From assembly GCF_030287445.1 (NCBI RefSeq), contig NZ_JASVWB010000004.1:1116001-1180000 (forward strand): DNA of 64,000 nucleotides, written 5' to 3'. The notes below the pieces were generated by a model. That model did no database searches, was not told where the DNA came from, and worked only from the letters and a program-made list of their open reading frames with translations. Source of the DNA: Streptomyces sp. ALI-76-A. GTDB taxonomy: Bacteria; Actinomycetota; Actinomycetes; Streptomycetales; Streptomycetaceae. A program made the translations under genes and the position numbers. Numbering within the stretch: position 1 is the first letter of the stretch; every line of letters starts with the position of its first letter. This document shows, one piece after another, positions 40,431-50,003 of this stretch.

Positions 40431-41534
40431 TCAACTCGCCGCGGAGGCCCTCCGTGGGGCCGGTCGAAGCAGGTGGTAGACCTCGCGGATCACGTAGCGC
40501 TTGAGGCATCTGATGATCTCGCGTTTCGTCTTGCCCTCAGCGGTGCGGCGGGCGACGTAGTCGATCGTGGGCTGGTGGAACCGCATTCGGACGATGACGG
40601 TTCGGTAGATCGCGGCGTTCAGCTGGCGGTGGCCACCGTGGTTGATGCGATGTCTGCCGCCGGTCATGCCGGAGCCGGTGGGCACGGGAGCGATGCCCGC
40701 GAGCTTGGCGAGGGCGGCCTCAGACTTGATCCGCTCGGGGTTGTCGCCGGTCACGGCGAGGATCTCCGCGGCTGTGTCCCCGCCGATACCGAAGGGCTCG
40801 AGCAGTTGCGGGGCGACCCGCTGGACCAGGCCGCCGATCATCTTCGTCAGTTCCTTGGCCTCGGCGTCCAGGTACTGCCACCGCTTGGCGAGCGTCCGCA
40901 GGGTGTGCCGAAGGGCGTCCTCGGGTCCTTCCAGACGGCGAGGACGCAGAGCTGCCAGCTGCCGCGCCAGGCTGATCTGTGTCGTGCCGGCAGTCTCCCG
41001 GCGCAGGGCGTCCGAGGCATGGACGAGTATGGCCTTGATGGTGACCATCGCCGCCGCACGCTGTTCAACGGCTTGGTCATGGGCGATCTTGAGCTGGCGG
41101 ATCATCTCGGCCTCGCCGTCGGCGGTCTTCGGCGTGGCCGTCGCGAACCCGGCCAGCACGGCGCGGGCGGCGTTCTCGGCGTCCAGGGTGTGGGACTTTC
41201 CGTTCATGCGCCGCAGCCGCCGGTCCGGGCGTCCGGCCTCGACCACCTTGTGGCCGGCCCTGCGCAGGAATGAGGTCAACGTGGCGCCGTAGGAGCCGGT
41301 GCCCTCGATCCCGAAGGCCAGGACGTTACCGAACGAGCCTGCCCAGTCCGCCAGTTGCTGGAAGCCACCGGTGTCGGTGGGAATCGTGAGGGTGGCCAGG
41401 ATTCCGCCGATTGTGTCCATCACCGCTGCGACGTGCACGTGCTTGTGCGTGTCGACGCCGATCACGACGTGCCCGGATCTGGGTTGCTCGCTGGTCTGCA
41501 CGGAGTTCCTTCCGGTCGATAGCGTGGAGTTCAC
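40431..41534 (-). CDS. IS110-family transposase
   Basis: A 367-residue DEDD transposase, complete. GHVVIGVDTHKHVHVAAVMD gives the first Asp; AFGIEGTGSYGATLTSFLRR and SHTLDAENAARAVLAGFATA follow. The transposase_20 domain is LEPFGIGGDTAAEILAVTGD then EAALAKLAGIAPVPTGSGMT and GGRHRINHGGHRQLNAAIYR, with the conserved Ser in PTGSGM. The start GTG 41534 (NSTLSTGRN) is likely; the frame extends back to 41756. It inserted into the IS3 orfB. The 5' non-coding part (41535-41830) may encode a bridge RNA as in other IS110 elements. May be active. Confidence 0.88.
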   Translation of the reverse strand: MNSTLSTGRNSVQTSEQPRSGHVVIGVDTHKHVHVAAVMDTIGGILATLTIPTDTGGFQQLADWAGSFGNVLAFGIEGTGSYGATLTSFLRRAGHKVVEAGRPDRRLRRMNGKSHTLDAENAARAVLAGFATATPKTADGEAEMIRQLKIAHDQAVEQRAAAMVTIKAILVHASDALRRETAGTTQISLARQLAALRPRRLEGPEDALRHTLRTLAKRWQYLDAEAKELTKMIGGLVQRVAPQLLEPFGIGGDTAAEILAVTGDNPERIKSEAALAKLAGIAPVPTGSGMTGGRHRINHGGHRQLNAAIYRTVIVRMRFHQPTIDYVARRTAEGKTKREIIRCLKRYVIREVYHLLRPAPRRASAAS

Positions 41535-41835
41535 GCTGTCGCCGGTCGGACGGACAGGACTGTCACGGGGACGCTTTGGCGAGTCGGCTCCAGGCTCCTG
41601 ACTTGTTGAATGGAGCCCAGATGCTCGGTCTGCAGCCGTAGCGTCCAGGGTGTCGGTCGGCACGGGCCCGCAGTGCTCCTTGCCGCCCTCGGGCTGGCTC
41701 ACTGATAGCGTGCCGCCGCCGGCCGACACCCGCGCGGTGTGGCTCGACAGAGGCATGAAGGTGACACGGTGACTTCAAGTCAGGGTGCCCACCGCACTCC
41801 CCTTCCTGTCTCATCGAGTGCGAGGGCACCAGCCT

Positions 41836-42870
41836 GTGATCCTGATCGGCATCGATCCCCACAAGTCATCCCACACCGCCGTCGCCGTCGACGCCGCCGG
41901 CCACCAGGTGGCCCAACGCCGGTTCGTCGTCAACGCCGGGACCTTCCGCCAGCTGACGCGCTGGTGCGAGCAGTGACCCGACCGCCGCTTCGCGGTCGAG
42001 GGCGCCGGCGGCCTGGGCCGCTCGCTCGCCCAGCAGCTGGCCGCCGCCGGCGAGAACGTCGTCGACGTGCCCTCCACCCTCTCGGCCCGGGCCCGGCTGC
42101 TGGCCACCGGCGGTGACCGCAAGACCGACGCGAAGGACGCCCTCCACGTCGCCCAGGTCGCCCTCTTCCGCCATGACCTGCGACCCGTGGTCCAGGAAGA
42201 CCAGACCACGATCCTGCGGCTGCTGACCGAGCGGCGCGACGACCTCGTCCACGAACGCACCCGCGTCCTCAACCGACTTCACGCCGTCCTGCGCGATCTC
42301 CTGTCCGGCGGAGCACCCACCGGCCTGTCGGCCGACAAGGCCGCCGCCCTGATGAAGGGGATCCGGCCGGTCACGGCCACCGACGACTGCCGCCGGGACA
42401 TAGCCCGTGACCTGCTGGCCGACCTGCGCAGGCTGGACCGGCAGGTCAAGGACAACCAAACCGAGATGCGCGAGGCCGTCGCCGCGACACGCACCACGCT
42501 GACTACCCTGCCGGGGCTGGGGACCGTGCTGGCCGCGAAGGTCCTCGGCCACATCGGGGACATCAGGCGTTTCCCCACCGAGCACCACTTTGCCAGCTAT
42601 ACCGGCAGCGCGCCCCTGGACGCCTCCAGCGGCAACAACGTCCGCCACCGGCTCAACACCGGTGGCAACCGTGCGCTGAACTCGGTCCTGCACACCATCG
42701 CCGTCTGCCAGATCCGCGACGGCGGGCGCGGGCAGGACTACTACCTCCGCAAGATCAGTGAGGGGAAGACGCCTTCGGAGGCCCGCAGGGCTCTCAAGCG
42801 ACGGCTGTCCAACGTGGTCTACCGGATCATGAAACGCGACCAACGGACTCACCTCGCTCAAGCCGCTTGA
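41836..42870 (+). pseudogene. IS110-family transposase with TGA in place of Trp
   Basis: From GTG 41836: ILIGIDPHKSSHTAVAVDAA, GHQVAQRRFVVNAGTFRQLT, RWCEQ-stop-PDRRFAVEG. The TGA at 41974-41976 stands where the family has Trp. The rest is open and normal: KTDAKDALHVAQVALFRHDL, RDDLVHERTRVLNRLHAVLR, TLPGLGTVLAAKVLGHIGDI, YTGSAPLDASSGNNVRHRLN and TGGNRALNSVLHTIAVCQIR. A single nonsense mutation keeps it from being made in full; it is divergent from the intact IS110 copy and shares the same 2630-bp insertion. Confidence 0.85.
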
Positions 42871-43045
42871 CACACAGAGGCGCTATCAGGTCACGTCCGT
42901 CCGGCGGCAGCGCTTGCTGCGTGCCCGGCCGGGCGGTCGACAGATCAACGCCAGGACACTCACGGGGTCAGTCATAAGCAAGAGTCAGACCGCCTCAGCC
43001 GGGGCTCCCCGATCCTTGCGGGATCCGGTGCGAAAAGACTGACAA

Positions 43046-43709
43046 TCGAAGGAGTCGCCGACCGAGCCCATGGACGCTTGAACGCCTGCTCTGACCAGGC
43101 GGGTTGTGAGCTTGATGGATGTGTATTGGGCTCCGTGATCGGCATGGTGGACGAGTTCGCCGGGGGTGACCTCGCGGCTGGCCAGCGCGTACTCGAGGGA
43201 GGTGAGGACCAGGTCGGCGTCCGCGTGGGCGGAGGTCTCCCAGGCCACGACTCTGCGGGAGAAGGCATCGCGGATCGCCGACAGCCACAGTGGCCCCTGC
43301 AGAGTGGGGATCATGGTCAGGTCGGTGACCCACAGCCGGTTCGGCGCGGATGCCGTGAAGTCGCGTTGCACCAGGTCAGGGGCAGGGTCGGCGTCCGGGT
43401 CGCGGCGGGTGAAGCTCTGGCTCCTACGGGGCTGATCCCGGCCAGGCCGGCCTGGCGCATGAGCCGCTCGACCCGCTTGCGGCCGACATGGACACCCTCG
43501 CGCTTCAGGACGGCATGAATCCTGGGCGATCCGTAGATCCCGCCGGAGTCCTGGTGGATCTGCCCGGTCAGCTCGGTGTCCTTGAGGATCCGTTCGCAGG
43601 GGTCCTTCTCGGCCTGACGCCAGCGGTAGTAGGTGGAGGAGGGGATGTGCAGTTCCCGCAGGACGGGCTCGACCCCCAGGTGCGGGTGCTCGTCGAGGAG
43701 CGCTCTCAC
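43046..43709 (-). pseudogene. IS3 OrfB, N-terminal part, frameshifted
   Basis: From ATG 43709: MRALLDEHPHLGVEPVLREL, SSTYYRWRQAEKDPCERILK and GGIYGSPRIHAVLKREGVHV (HTH_21). At about 43420 the frame changes, and it goes on DADPAPDLVQRDFTASAPNR, LWVTDLTMIPTLQGPLWLSA (first Asp), VVAWETSAHADADLVLTSLE, VHHADHGAQYTSIKLTTRLV (second Asp), GSVGDSFD. It ends at the insertion border 43046. Confidence 0.88.
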
Positions 43710-44014
43710 CTGGGCCGGGTCGGGTCGAGCTGCGCGGCGAAAAAAGCCGAGGCCGTCCGCAGGACCTCGTTCGCCCGGCGCAGGTCCCGCACCTCGCGCC
43801 GCAGCTGGGCGAGCTCGTTCTTCTCTTCGGTCGTGAGCAGGTCGTCCCGCTCGCCGGCGTCGGCCTCGGCCTGCCGGATCCAGTTCCGCAGGGCTTCGTG
43901 ATGCACGCCGAGTTCCTCGGCCATCCGGCGGATCACGGGCTCCGGCTCGGCAGTCCGGTACATCCGCACCGCACGCTCACGCAACTCCAACAGGTACTTC
44001 CTCGGGGCAGGCAT
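43706..44014 (-). CDS. IS3 OrfA (HTH protein)
   Basis: A 102-residue OrfA from ATG 44014: MPAPRKYLLELRERAVRMYR, VIRRMAEELGVHHEALRNWI (HTH), RQAEADAGERDDLLTTEEKN, ELAQLRREVRDLRRANEVLR (leucine zipper). It overlaps the start of OrfB by four bases, where IS3 elements make an OrfAB fusion by frameshifting. Intact, but the element is otherwise disrupted. Confidence 0.9.
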   Translation of the reverse strand: MPAPRKYLLELRERAVRMYRTAEPEPVIRRMAEELGVHHEALRNWIRQAEADAGERDDLLTTEEKNELAQLRREVRDLRRANEVLRTASAFFAAQLDPTRPR

Positions 44015-44187
44015 CGTCTGGGCTCCTCTCATACGACCCATCTGACCTGCTGTCACCTTTCCCCGCATCTCGGGGGAACCTCATGCCCGTCCAACGAGCC
44101 AGCCGTGCGATAGGACGTGCAGCACCCTCGCCATCTCGCCGTTCACCCCGCCCTCGATCGGGGTGAACGGCGAGCGGCCCCGTGTGG

Positions 44188-45662
44188 TCATCTCCGCCAG
44201 GAACCCTGGGGATCGCGTTCGGGCATCGTGCTGGGGTAGGTGAGTCGGCCGGTCGCCGCCTGGGCGAGCCAGTCGGCCCACCGGCTGATGAACTCGTCCA
44301 GGTCCCCGATGACGAGCGGGCTGAAGGGCCAGGCCACCTGGTGCATGGTCACCGCCGGGCCAACGGCGGCGCGTGATTTCGTGGTGAGGGTCGAGCGCGA
44401 AGGGCTCCATGGTTCTTGCGATGGGGCGCAGCGGGGTGTCCATGAAGGCGGTCTCGAACCACTGGTACTGGTCTTCGGTCTGCGCGTCGGCGTACCAGAG
44501 GGAGTGGCTGCGGCCCTCGTACCCGTGGTAGTTGGCGGGGACCTTCAGGGAGAGGGTCGCGGAGGCGATGACGTCGAACGGTGCCGGCGTCGAGGCGGTG
44601 CGCCAGACCTCGGGGGCGGTCTCCCTCGGTCCGGACAGGGTCAGCTGGGCGTCGTTGATCCGGACGGTCCAGCCTCCCTGGTTGCCCTTGCGGACCTCCG
44701 CGCTCGGGGCGGCGTTGGTGAGGGTCGTGAGGAAGGCGTCAGCGATGAAGGAGAAGGTGGTCGTGGCGGCCTCGAGCAGGTTCTTGCGGCGGTCAGCCTC
44801 CGTGGCGTGTGCCGAAGCCCGGCGGTCGGCCTCGGCCTGGCGCGCGACCGCGCCCTGGTTGGCCTGCGCGAGTGCAGCCAGGCCGCCGGAGAGCGGGGCA
44901 GCGGGGATCTGCCCCAGCCGGGCGAGCACGTTGCCAGCGGCTGGGCGGCCCTGCGGGGCCCGGAAGAGGCACTCAAATGATCAGCGCGGCCAGGAGGGGC
45001 GGAGCGGTAGTGAGCGGTGGCGGGGTCCCGTGCAGGTGCTGCTCCTGGTAGTCGTGCTCGGCCGGTCCGGTGAAGGGCCTGGTGCCCTCCAGGAGCTCGT
45101 AGGCCAGGACGCCCAGGGCGTAGATGTCGGTCGCGCCGGTGGCCCGCTGGTACTTCCAGACCTCGGGTGCCATGTACGGCAGGCTTCCCGCGCCCTTGTA
45201 GGTGTGCTGGGCGGTGGTCGCTTCGGCGTAGCGGGCGATGCCGAAATCGGCCAGGCACCAGCGGCCACCGAGCAGCAGGATGTTCTCCGGCTTGAGGTCG
45301 CGGTGGACGACCTCGCGGTCCTTGAGGTCGGCGAGTGCTTCGGCGACGTCGGACAGGACGGCGACCGTCTCGTTGAGGGGCAGCTGGCCGTGCTCCTGAA
45401 GGTGGGCGCGCAGGGACTTCTCGGCGCGGGGCATCACCAGCACTCACTGGTCTTCGTGCTCGCCGCTGTCGATGACCGACACCACGTTGCGGACGCCGTC
45501 CAGGTTGGTGAACAGCATCTCGCGCTCGGTGCCCGGCGCCTTGGGCACGAGCTTCACGGCCGCCTTCTCGCCAGCGGTGTTCTCCGCCTCGAACACGGCG
45601 CCGAAGCCGCCGTCCCCGATACGGGCGCCGACGGCCCACTCCTCGTTCAGTGCCAGTCTCAT
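44188..45662 (-). pseudogene. Ser/Thr protein kinase, nonsense plus frameshifts
   Basis: From ATG 45662: MRLALNEEWAVGARIGDGGF (Gly loop), GAVFEAENTAGEKAAVKLVP (catalytic Lys). A TGA at 45444-45446 replaces a residue that is probably Trp (EHEDQ-stop-VLVMPRAEKS). Then REVVHRDLKPENILLLGGRW (HRDLKPEN loop), LADFGIARYAEATTAQHTYK (DFG), GSLPYMAPEVWKYQRATGAT. A frameshift at about 44975 leads to ECLFRAPQGRPAAGNVLARL and a coiled region (QANQGAVARQAEADRRASAH), and another at about 44370 leads to the end at 44188-44190. All catalytic residues survive, but the gene is broken at three places. Confidence 0.85.
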
Positions 45663-45824
45663 GGTGCGCGTTGTCTCCATCGTCAACTGCTGTCCCGTGA
45701 GGGCGATTTCGCCCCGCTTCTATGGTCTCAGCCACCACTGACATCGGTGGGTCCGTGTTGTCCCGCGCGCTCCGAGCCGGGCCCCGGGTGTCTGCTCCGG
45801 GGCCCGTGGCGTGTCCGGCCCGGC

Positions 45825-46345
45825 TCAGGTCTCCCCGGCCGCCGTGGCGGTGAGCCAGTCGGCGACCTCGGCGTCGGTCATCAGCACCGCTTGGGCCGGG
45901 TGGGTGTCGCCGTCCTGGACGACGTGGACGCGGCCCGGAAGCGGGCTGCTCTTGGGGGCGGGGTCGGCTTTCGGGGCGAGCCTCTGCCAGGTGCCGGCGC
46001 TGGCCCGGGCGAGGATGCCGGTGGAAAACTGTTCGCGGGCGCCGGGGATGAGGCGGCCGCCGACGGTGGTGGGTCCGTCGTAGATGACGTGGATGCGGGC
46101 TGCGCGCCCCTCGTACAGAACGGCCTCGAGGGCGGCGATGGCCGGGGACCGCTTCGGGTCGCCCATCTGTCGGAACGTCCCCCAGTAGCGGGCGAGGTGC
46201 CGCAGGGTGTCGTCGGCCCGGTCGAAGACGACCATCAGCCGCGGCACCCCGTCGAGGTCGTCGAGGTCAGTACGGCGCTCCAGCTCGGAGCCGAGGCCGA
46301 CCAGGGCGTCGTGAATGCCGGCGGCGTTGCCCCGGTGCGTAACCG
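45825..46345 (-). pseudogene. Plasmid-type FtsK/SpoIIIE-like translocase, C-terminal fragment
   Basis: The complement reads AGIHDALVGLGSELERRTDL, DDLDGVPRLMVVFDRADDTL (Walker B-like), RHLARYWGTFRQMGDPKRSP, ARIHVIYDGPTTVGGRLIPG, AREQFSTGILARASAGTWQR and SSPLPGRVHVVQDGDTHPAQ. The pattern suits the tail of Streptomyces conjugal transfer ATPases. The N-terminus with Walker A is missing beyond 46345. Family is probable, not certain. Confidence 0.5.
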
Positions 46346-46401
46346 TCGTCCTCCGCGTCGTCGTCCTCAGGCCACCGGTGTCGGCTCCTTGAACGGCACC
46401 C

Positions 46402-46735
46402 CTACGCGCCGCTCCGCGCGGTGGGCGCGATGAGAGGTCGGGCCTGGGAGGAATAGCGTCCGGCAGTGCGATGCCAGTCGTAATTTCCGCGGATCATGGT
46501 GCGCATCACGTCCGTGTACGCGTGGACAGCGGTGCGTTCGGATGCTGTGAGGGCCAGGCTGCTGCACAGGGCCGGGATCTGGCGTTCGTGGTCGAGGAAG
46601 CGCTGTACCGCGGTGTCCGCCTCTTGGACGATCTGGGTGATGGCCTGCGTTCTTGGGAGGTTCTGCTCGCGCATGCGGCACAGGATCAGGTTGGGTTCAC
46701 CGGCTGCCTCCTCTTTCTCCAGCGAGAAGACCAGA
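46402..46735 (-). pseudogene. Terpene synthase C-terminal fragment
   Basis: The complement reads PLVFSLEKEEAAGEPNLILC, MREQNLPRTQAITQIVQEAD, VQRFLDHERQIPALCSSLAL, VHAYTDVMRTMIRGNYDWHR, TAGRYSSQ. This is the C-terminal alpha-helical end of class I bacterial terpene cyclases (MRGNxxWSxxTGRY). SLEKEE is the end of the NSE metal motif, whose first Asn/Asp is already lost. The rest of the gene is gone. Confidence 0.65.
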
Positions 46736-46816
46736 GGACCCCCACCCTGCCGCCGGCACCCCCGCACGACGAATCCTCGACGGACTCACGCCAGAAGCAG
46801 GTCCACCAGGCTCCTA

Positions 46817-47707
46817 GGCGGTGTCTCCAAATGATCTTTAGTAGTGGATCATGGTCGGGTGATACGTCGCCATGAACTGTCCGATGCCGAGTGGGAGTTC
46901 GTCCGGCCACTGCTGCCGGTGTCACTGCGAGGCCGGAAGCGGCTGGACGACCGCAAGGTGCTCAACGGGATCGTGTGGAAGTTCCGCACCGGAACGGCCT
47001 GGCGGGACGTGCCGGAGCGGTACGGCCCGTGGGCCACGCTGTACACCCGCTTTCGCCGGTGGGCTCTGGACGGCACGTTCGAGCGCATGCTCCGGGCCGC
47101 CCAGGCCAGGGCGGACGCGGCCGGGGACATCGACTGGCTCGTGTCGGTCGACTCCACCATCGTCCGTGCTCACCAGCACGCCGCCGGGGCCCGAAAAGGG
47201 GGGCCCGCTGTCCCGGCCTCGGACGCTCCGAGGCGGTCTGACCAGCAAGATTCATCTCGCCTGCGATGCCTTCGGCCGCCCGCTCGCCTTCACGGTCACG
47301 GGCGGGAACACCAACGACTGCACCCAGTTCACCGCCGTGATGGAGGCGATACGGGTGCCCCGCATCGGTCCGGGACGGCCCCGCGTACGGCCTGCCCATG
47401 TCCTGGGCGACAAGGGCTACAGCTCCCGGGCCATCCGCACCTGGCTGCGACAGCACGGCATCAGCCACACCATCCCCGAGCGGGCCGACCAGATCCGCAA
47501 CCGGCTCCGACGCGGCAGCCGGGGCGGACGCCCGCCGGCCTTCGACAAACAGCTCTATAAGCGACGCAACGTGGTCGAACGCTGCTTCAACCGCTTGAAG
47601 CAGTGGCGAGGCATCGCAACCCGCTACGACAAGACCGCCGAGTCCTACCAAGCAGCCGTCACCCTCGCATCGCTCCTGATGTGGGCGTGACATTTGAAGA
47701 CACTCCC
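46817..47707 (+). mobile_element. IS5-family element, copy A (891 bp)
   Basis: Ends GGCGGTGTCTCCAAATGATC (46817) and, inverted, GGGAGTGTCTTCAAATGTCA (47707) are imperfect inverted repeats. TA lies on both sides (46815-46816, 47708-47709). Copy B at 52358-53248 is the same except for one base near the left end. IS630 copy 1 starts in the right-hand TA. Confidence 0.92.
46844..47690 (+). CDS. IS5 transposase, two ORFs joined by frameshifting
   Basis: ORF A (46844) carries the DUF4096 part: RHELSDAEWEFVRPLLPVSL, LNGIVWKFRTGTAWRDVPER, TLYTRFRRWALDGTFERMLR and LVSVDSTIVRAHQHAAGARK (first catalytic Asp). ORF B, in the +1 frame, begins to look real at TLRGGLTSKIHLACDAFGRP and holds VLGDKGYSSRAIRTWLRQHG (second Asp) and RRNVVERCFNRLKQWRGIAT (Glu), ending at 47690. 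The switch lies at CGAAAAGGGGGGCCC (47192-47206), a run suited to slippage. Both copies have the same arrangement, so it is built in rather than a mutation. The fused product would be ~275-280 residues. Confidence 0.85.
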
Positions 47708-47709
47708 TA

Positions 47710-48855
47710 GTGTCCTGAGTCGGGAATTCGCTGCGTAAGTCTCTGTTGCTTCGGCATGATGGCCGGGTGGCGAGGATGGGACGGCCGAAGGCCGAGCTGG
47801 TACTGACCGATGACGAGCGCGAGACGCTGACGCGTTGGGCGAGACGGCGGACGTCGTCGCAGGCGCTGGCTCTGCGGTGCCGGATTGTGCTGGAGAGCGC
47901 AACCGGCGCCTCGAACAAGGATGTTGCGGGCCGGCTGGGCGTCGAGGCACACACGGTGAGCCGGTGGCGGGCCCGGTTCGTCCGGGACCGGCTGGAGGGC
48001 CTGACTGACGAACCGCGTCCGGGTGGACCGCGGAAGATCACCGACGGCCAGGTCGAGGAAGTGGTCGTCAAGACGCTGGAGACCACGCCGAAGGACGCCA
48101 CGCACTGGTCGACGCGGTCCATGGCCAAGGAGGTGGGGCTGTCTCAGTCGGCCATCGCGCGGATCTGGCGAACCTTCGGCCTCAAGCCACACCTGGTGGA
48201 CACCTTCAAGCTGTCCAGGGATCCGCAGTTCATCGAGAAGGTTCGTGACGTGGTCGGGCTGTATCTCGCTCCGCCCGAGCATGCGCTGGTGCTCTGTGTC
48301 GACGAAAAGACGCAGATCCAGGCTCTGGACCGGTCGGCGCCTGTGCTGCCGATGATGCCGGGCATGCCCGAGCGCCGCACCCATGACTACGTGCGCGGCG
48401 GCGTCACCACTCTGTTCGCCGCGCTGAACACCGCCACCGGCGAGGTGATCGGCCAGATCCACCGCCGGCATCGCGCCGTGGAGTTCAAGAAGTTCCTGAC
48501 CCGGATCGACAAGGAGGTGCCCGACGGGCTGGACGTGCACCTGATCTGCGACAACGCCTCGACGCACAAGACCCCCGCCATTCAGCGATGGCTGGCCGCG
48601 CATCCCCGCTTCCACGTGCACTTCACCCCCACCAGCTCCTCCTGGCTCAACCAGGTCGAGCGGTGGTTCGGCCTGCTCACCGACAAGCAGATACGGCGAG
48701 GCGTCCACAAGAACGTCCAGGCCCTGGAGAAGGACATCCGCACCTGGATCAAGACCTGGAACGAAGACCCGAAACCCTTCGTCTGGACGAAGACCGCGGA
48801 CGAGATCCTTGAACGCCTCGCCGGATATCTGAACAGAATTCCCGACTCAGGACAC
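47710..48855 (+). mobile_element. IS630-family element, copy 1 (1146 bp)
   Basis: Perfect 20-bp inverted ends, GTGTCCTGAGTCGGGAATTC and its complement, flanked by TA (47708-47709 and 48856-48857). Copies 2 and 3 are identical as far as I compared. Confidence 0.95.
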
Positions 48856-48858
48856 TAG
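47767..48858 (+). CDS. IS630 transposase (copy 1)
   Basis: A 363-residue DDE transposase from GTG 47767 (ARMGRPKAELVLTDDERETL). HTHs: LRCRIVLESATGASNKDVAG then RLGVEAHTVSRWRARFVRDR. Catalytic residues: Asp in ALVLCVDEKTQIQALDRSAP, Asp in DVHLICDNASTHKTPAIQRW and Glu in SSSWLNQVERWFGLLTDKQI. The C-terminal end IPDSGH is followed by TAG made of the flanking TA plus the next base. The coding region thus runs through the right inverted repeat. Complete; likely active given the identical copies. Confidence 0.95.
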   Translation: MARMGRPKAELVLTDDERETLTRWARRRTSSQALALRCRIVLESATGASNKDVAGRLGVEAHTVSRWRARFVRDRLEGLTDEPRPGGPRKITDGQVEEVVVKTLETTPKDATHWSTRSMAKEVGLSQSAIARIWRTFGLKPHLVDTFKLSRDPQFIEKVRDVVGLYLAPPEHALVLCVDEKTQIQALDRSAPVLPMMPGMPERRTHDYVRGGVTTLFAALNTATGEVIGQIHRRHRAVEFKKFLTRIDKEVPDGLDVHLICDNASTHKTPAIQRWLAAHPRFHVHFTPTSSSWLNQVERWFGLLTDKQIRRGVHKNVQALEKDIRTWIKTWNEDPKPFVWTKTADEILERLAGYLNRIPDSGH

Positions 48859-50003
48859 TGTCCTGAGTCGGGAATTCGCTGCGTAAGTCTCTGTTGCTTC
48901 GGCATGATGGCCGGGTGGCGAGGATGGGACGGCCGAAGGCCGAGCTGGTACTGACCGATGACGAGCGCGAGACGCTGACGCGTTGGGCGAGACGGCGGAC
49001 GTCGTCGCAGGCGCTGGCTCTGCGGTGCCGGATTGTGCTGGAGAGCGCAACCGGCGCCTCGAACAAGGATGTTGCGGGCCGGCTGGGCGTCGAGGCACAC
49101 ACGGTGAGCCGGTGGCGGGCCCGGTTCGTCCGGGACCGGCTGGAGGGCCTGACTGACGAACCGCGTCCGGGTGGACCGCGGAAGATCACCGACGGCCAGG
49201 TCGAGGAAGTGGTCGTCAAGACGCTGGAGACCACGCCGAAGGACGCCACGCACTGGTCGACGCGGTCCATGGCCAAGGAGGTGGGGCTGTCTCAGTCGGC
49301 CATCGCGCGGATCTGGCGAACCTTCGGCCTCAAGCCACACCTGGTGGACACCTTCAAGCTGTCCAGGGATCCGCAGTTCATCGAGAAGGTTCGTGACGTG
49401 GTCGGGCTGTATCTCGCTCCGCCCGAGCATGCGCTGGTGCTCTGTGTCGACGAAAAGACGCAGATCCAGGCTCTGGACCGGTCGGCGCCTGTGCTGCCGA
49501 TGATGCCGGGCATGCCCGAGCGCCGCACCCATGACTACGTGCGCGGCGGCGTCACCACTCTGTTCGCCGCGCTGAACACCGCCACCGGCGAGGTGATCGG
49601 CCAGATCCACCGCCGGCATCGCGCCGTGGAGTTCAAGAAGTTCCTGACCCGGATCGACAAGGAGGTGCCCGACGGGCTGGACGTGCACCTGATCTGCGAC
49701 AACGCCTCGACGCACAAGACCCCCGCCATTCAGCGATGGCTGGCCGCGCATCCCCGCTTCCACGTGCACTTCACCCCCACCAGCTCCTCCTGGCTCAACC
49801 AGGTCGAGCGGTGGTTCGGCCTGCTCACCGACAAGCAGATACGGCGAGGCGTCCACAAGAACGTCCAGGCCCTGGAGAAGGACATCCGCACCTGGATCAA
49901 GACCTGGAACGAAGACCCGAAACCCTTCGTCTGGACGAAGACCGCGGACGAGATCCTTGAACGCCTCGCCGGATATCTGAACAGAATTCCCGACTCAGGA
50001 CAC
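48858..50003 (+). mobile_element. IS630-family element, copy 2 (1146 bp)
   Basis: Directly behind copy 1, in the same direction, sharing a single TA (48856-48857); the right TA is 50004-50005. Tandem arrangement with no other spacer. Confidence 0.95.

Larger units (their letters stand above)
40165..44078 (-). mobile_element. IS3-family element split by two IS110-type insertions
   Basis: The 3' end of orfB (40199-40415) and its 5' part (43046-43709) plus orfA (43706-44014) are on the same strand and join exactly at the motif GDSFDNAMAE when 40416-43045 (2630 bp) is removed. Approximate ends are TGCCCCGAG at 40165 and, inverted, TTCCCCCGAG at 44078. No target duplication was seen. Confidence 0.75.

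Noticed and set aside
29900..45450. TGA read as Trp (recoding)
   Set aside because: Many intact genes here end in TGA (for example 12654-14512 neighbours, IstA region, GH43), and the genes with internal TGA also carry frameshifts; decay is simpler.
44532..46433. 633-codon plus-strand frame
   Set aside because: Shadow of the broken kinase and translocase fragment, no motif.
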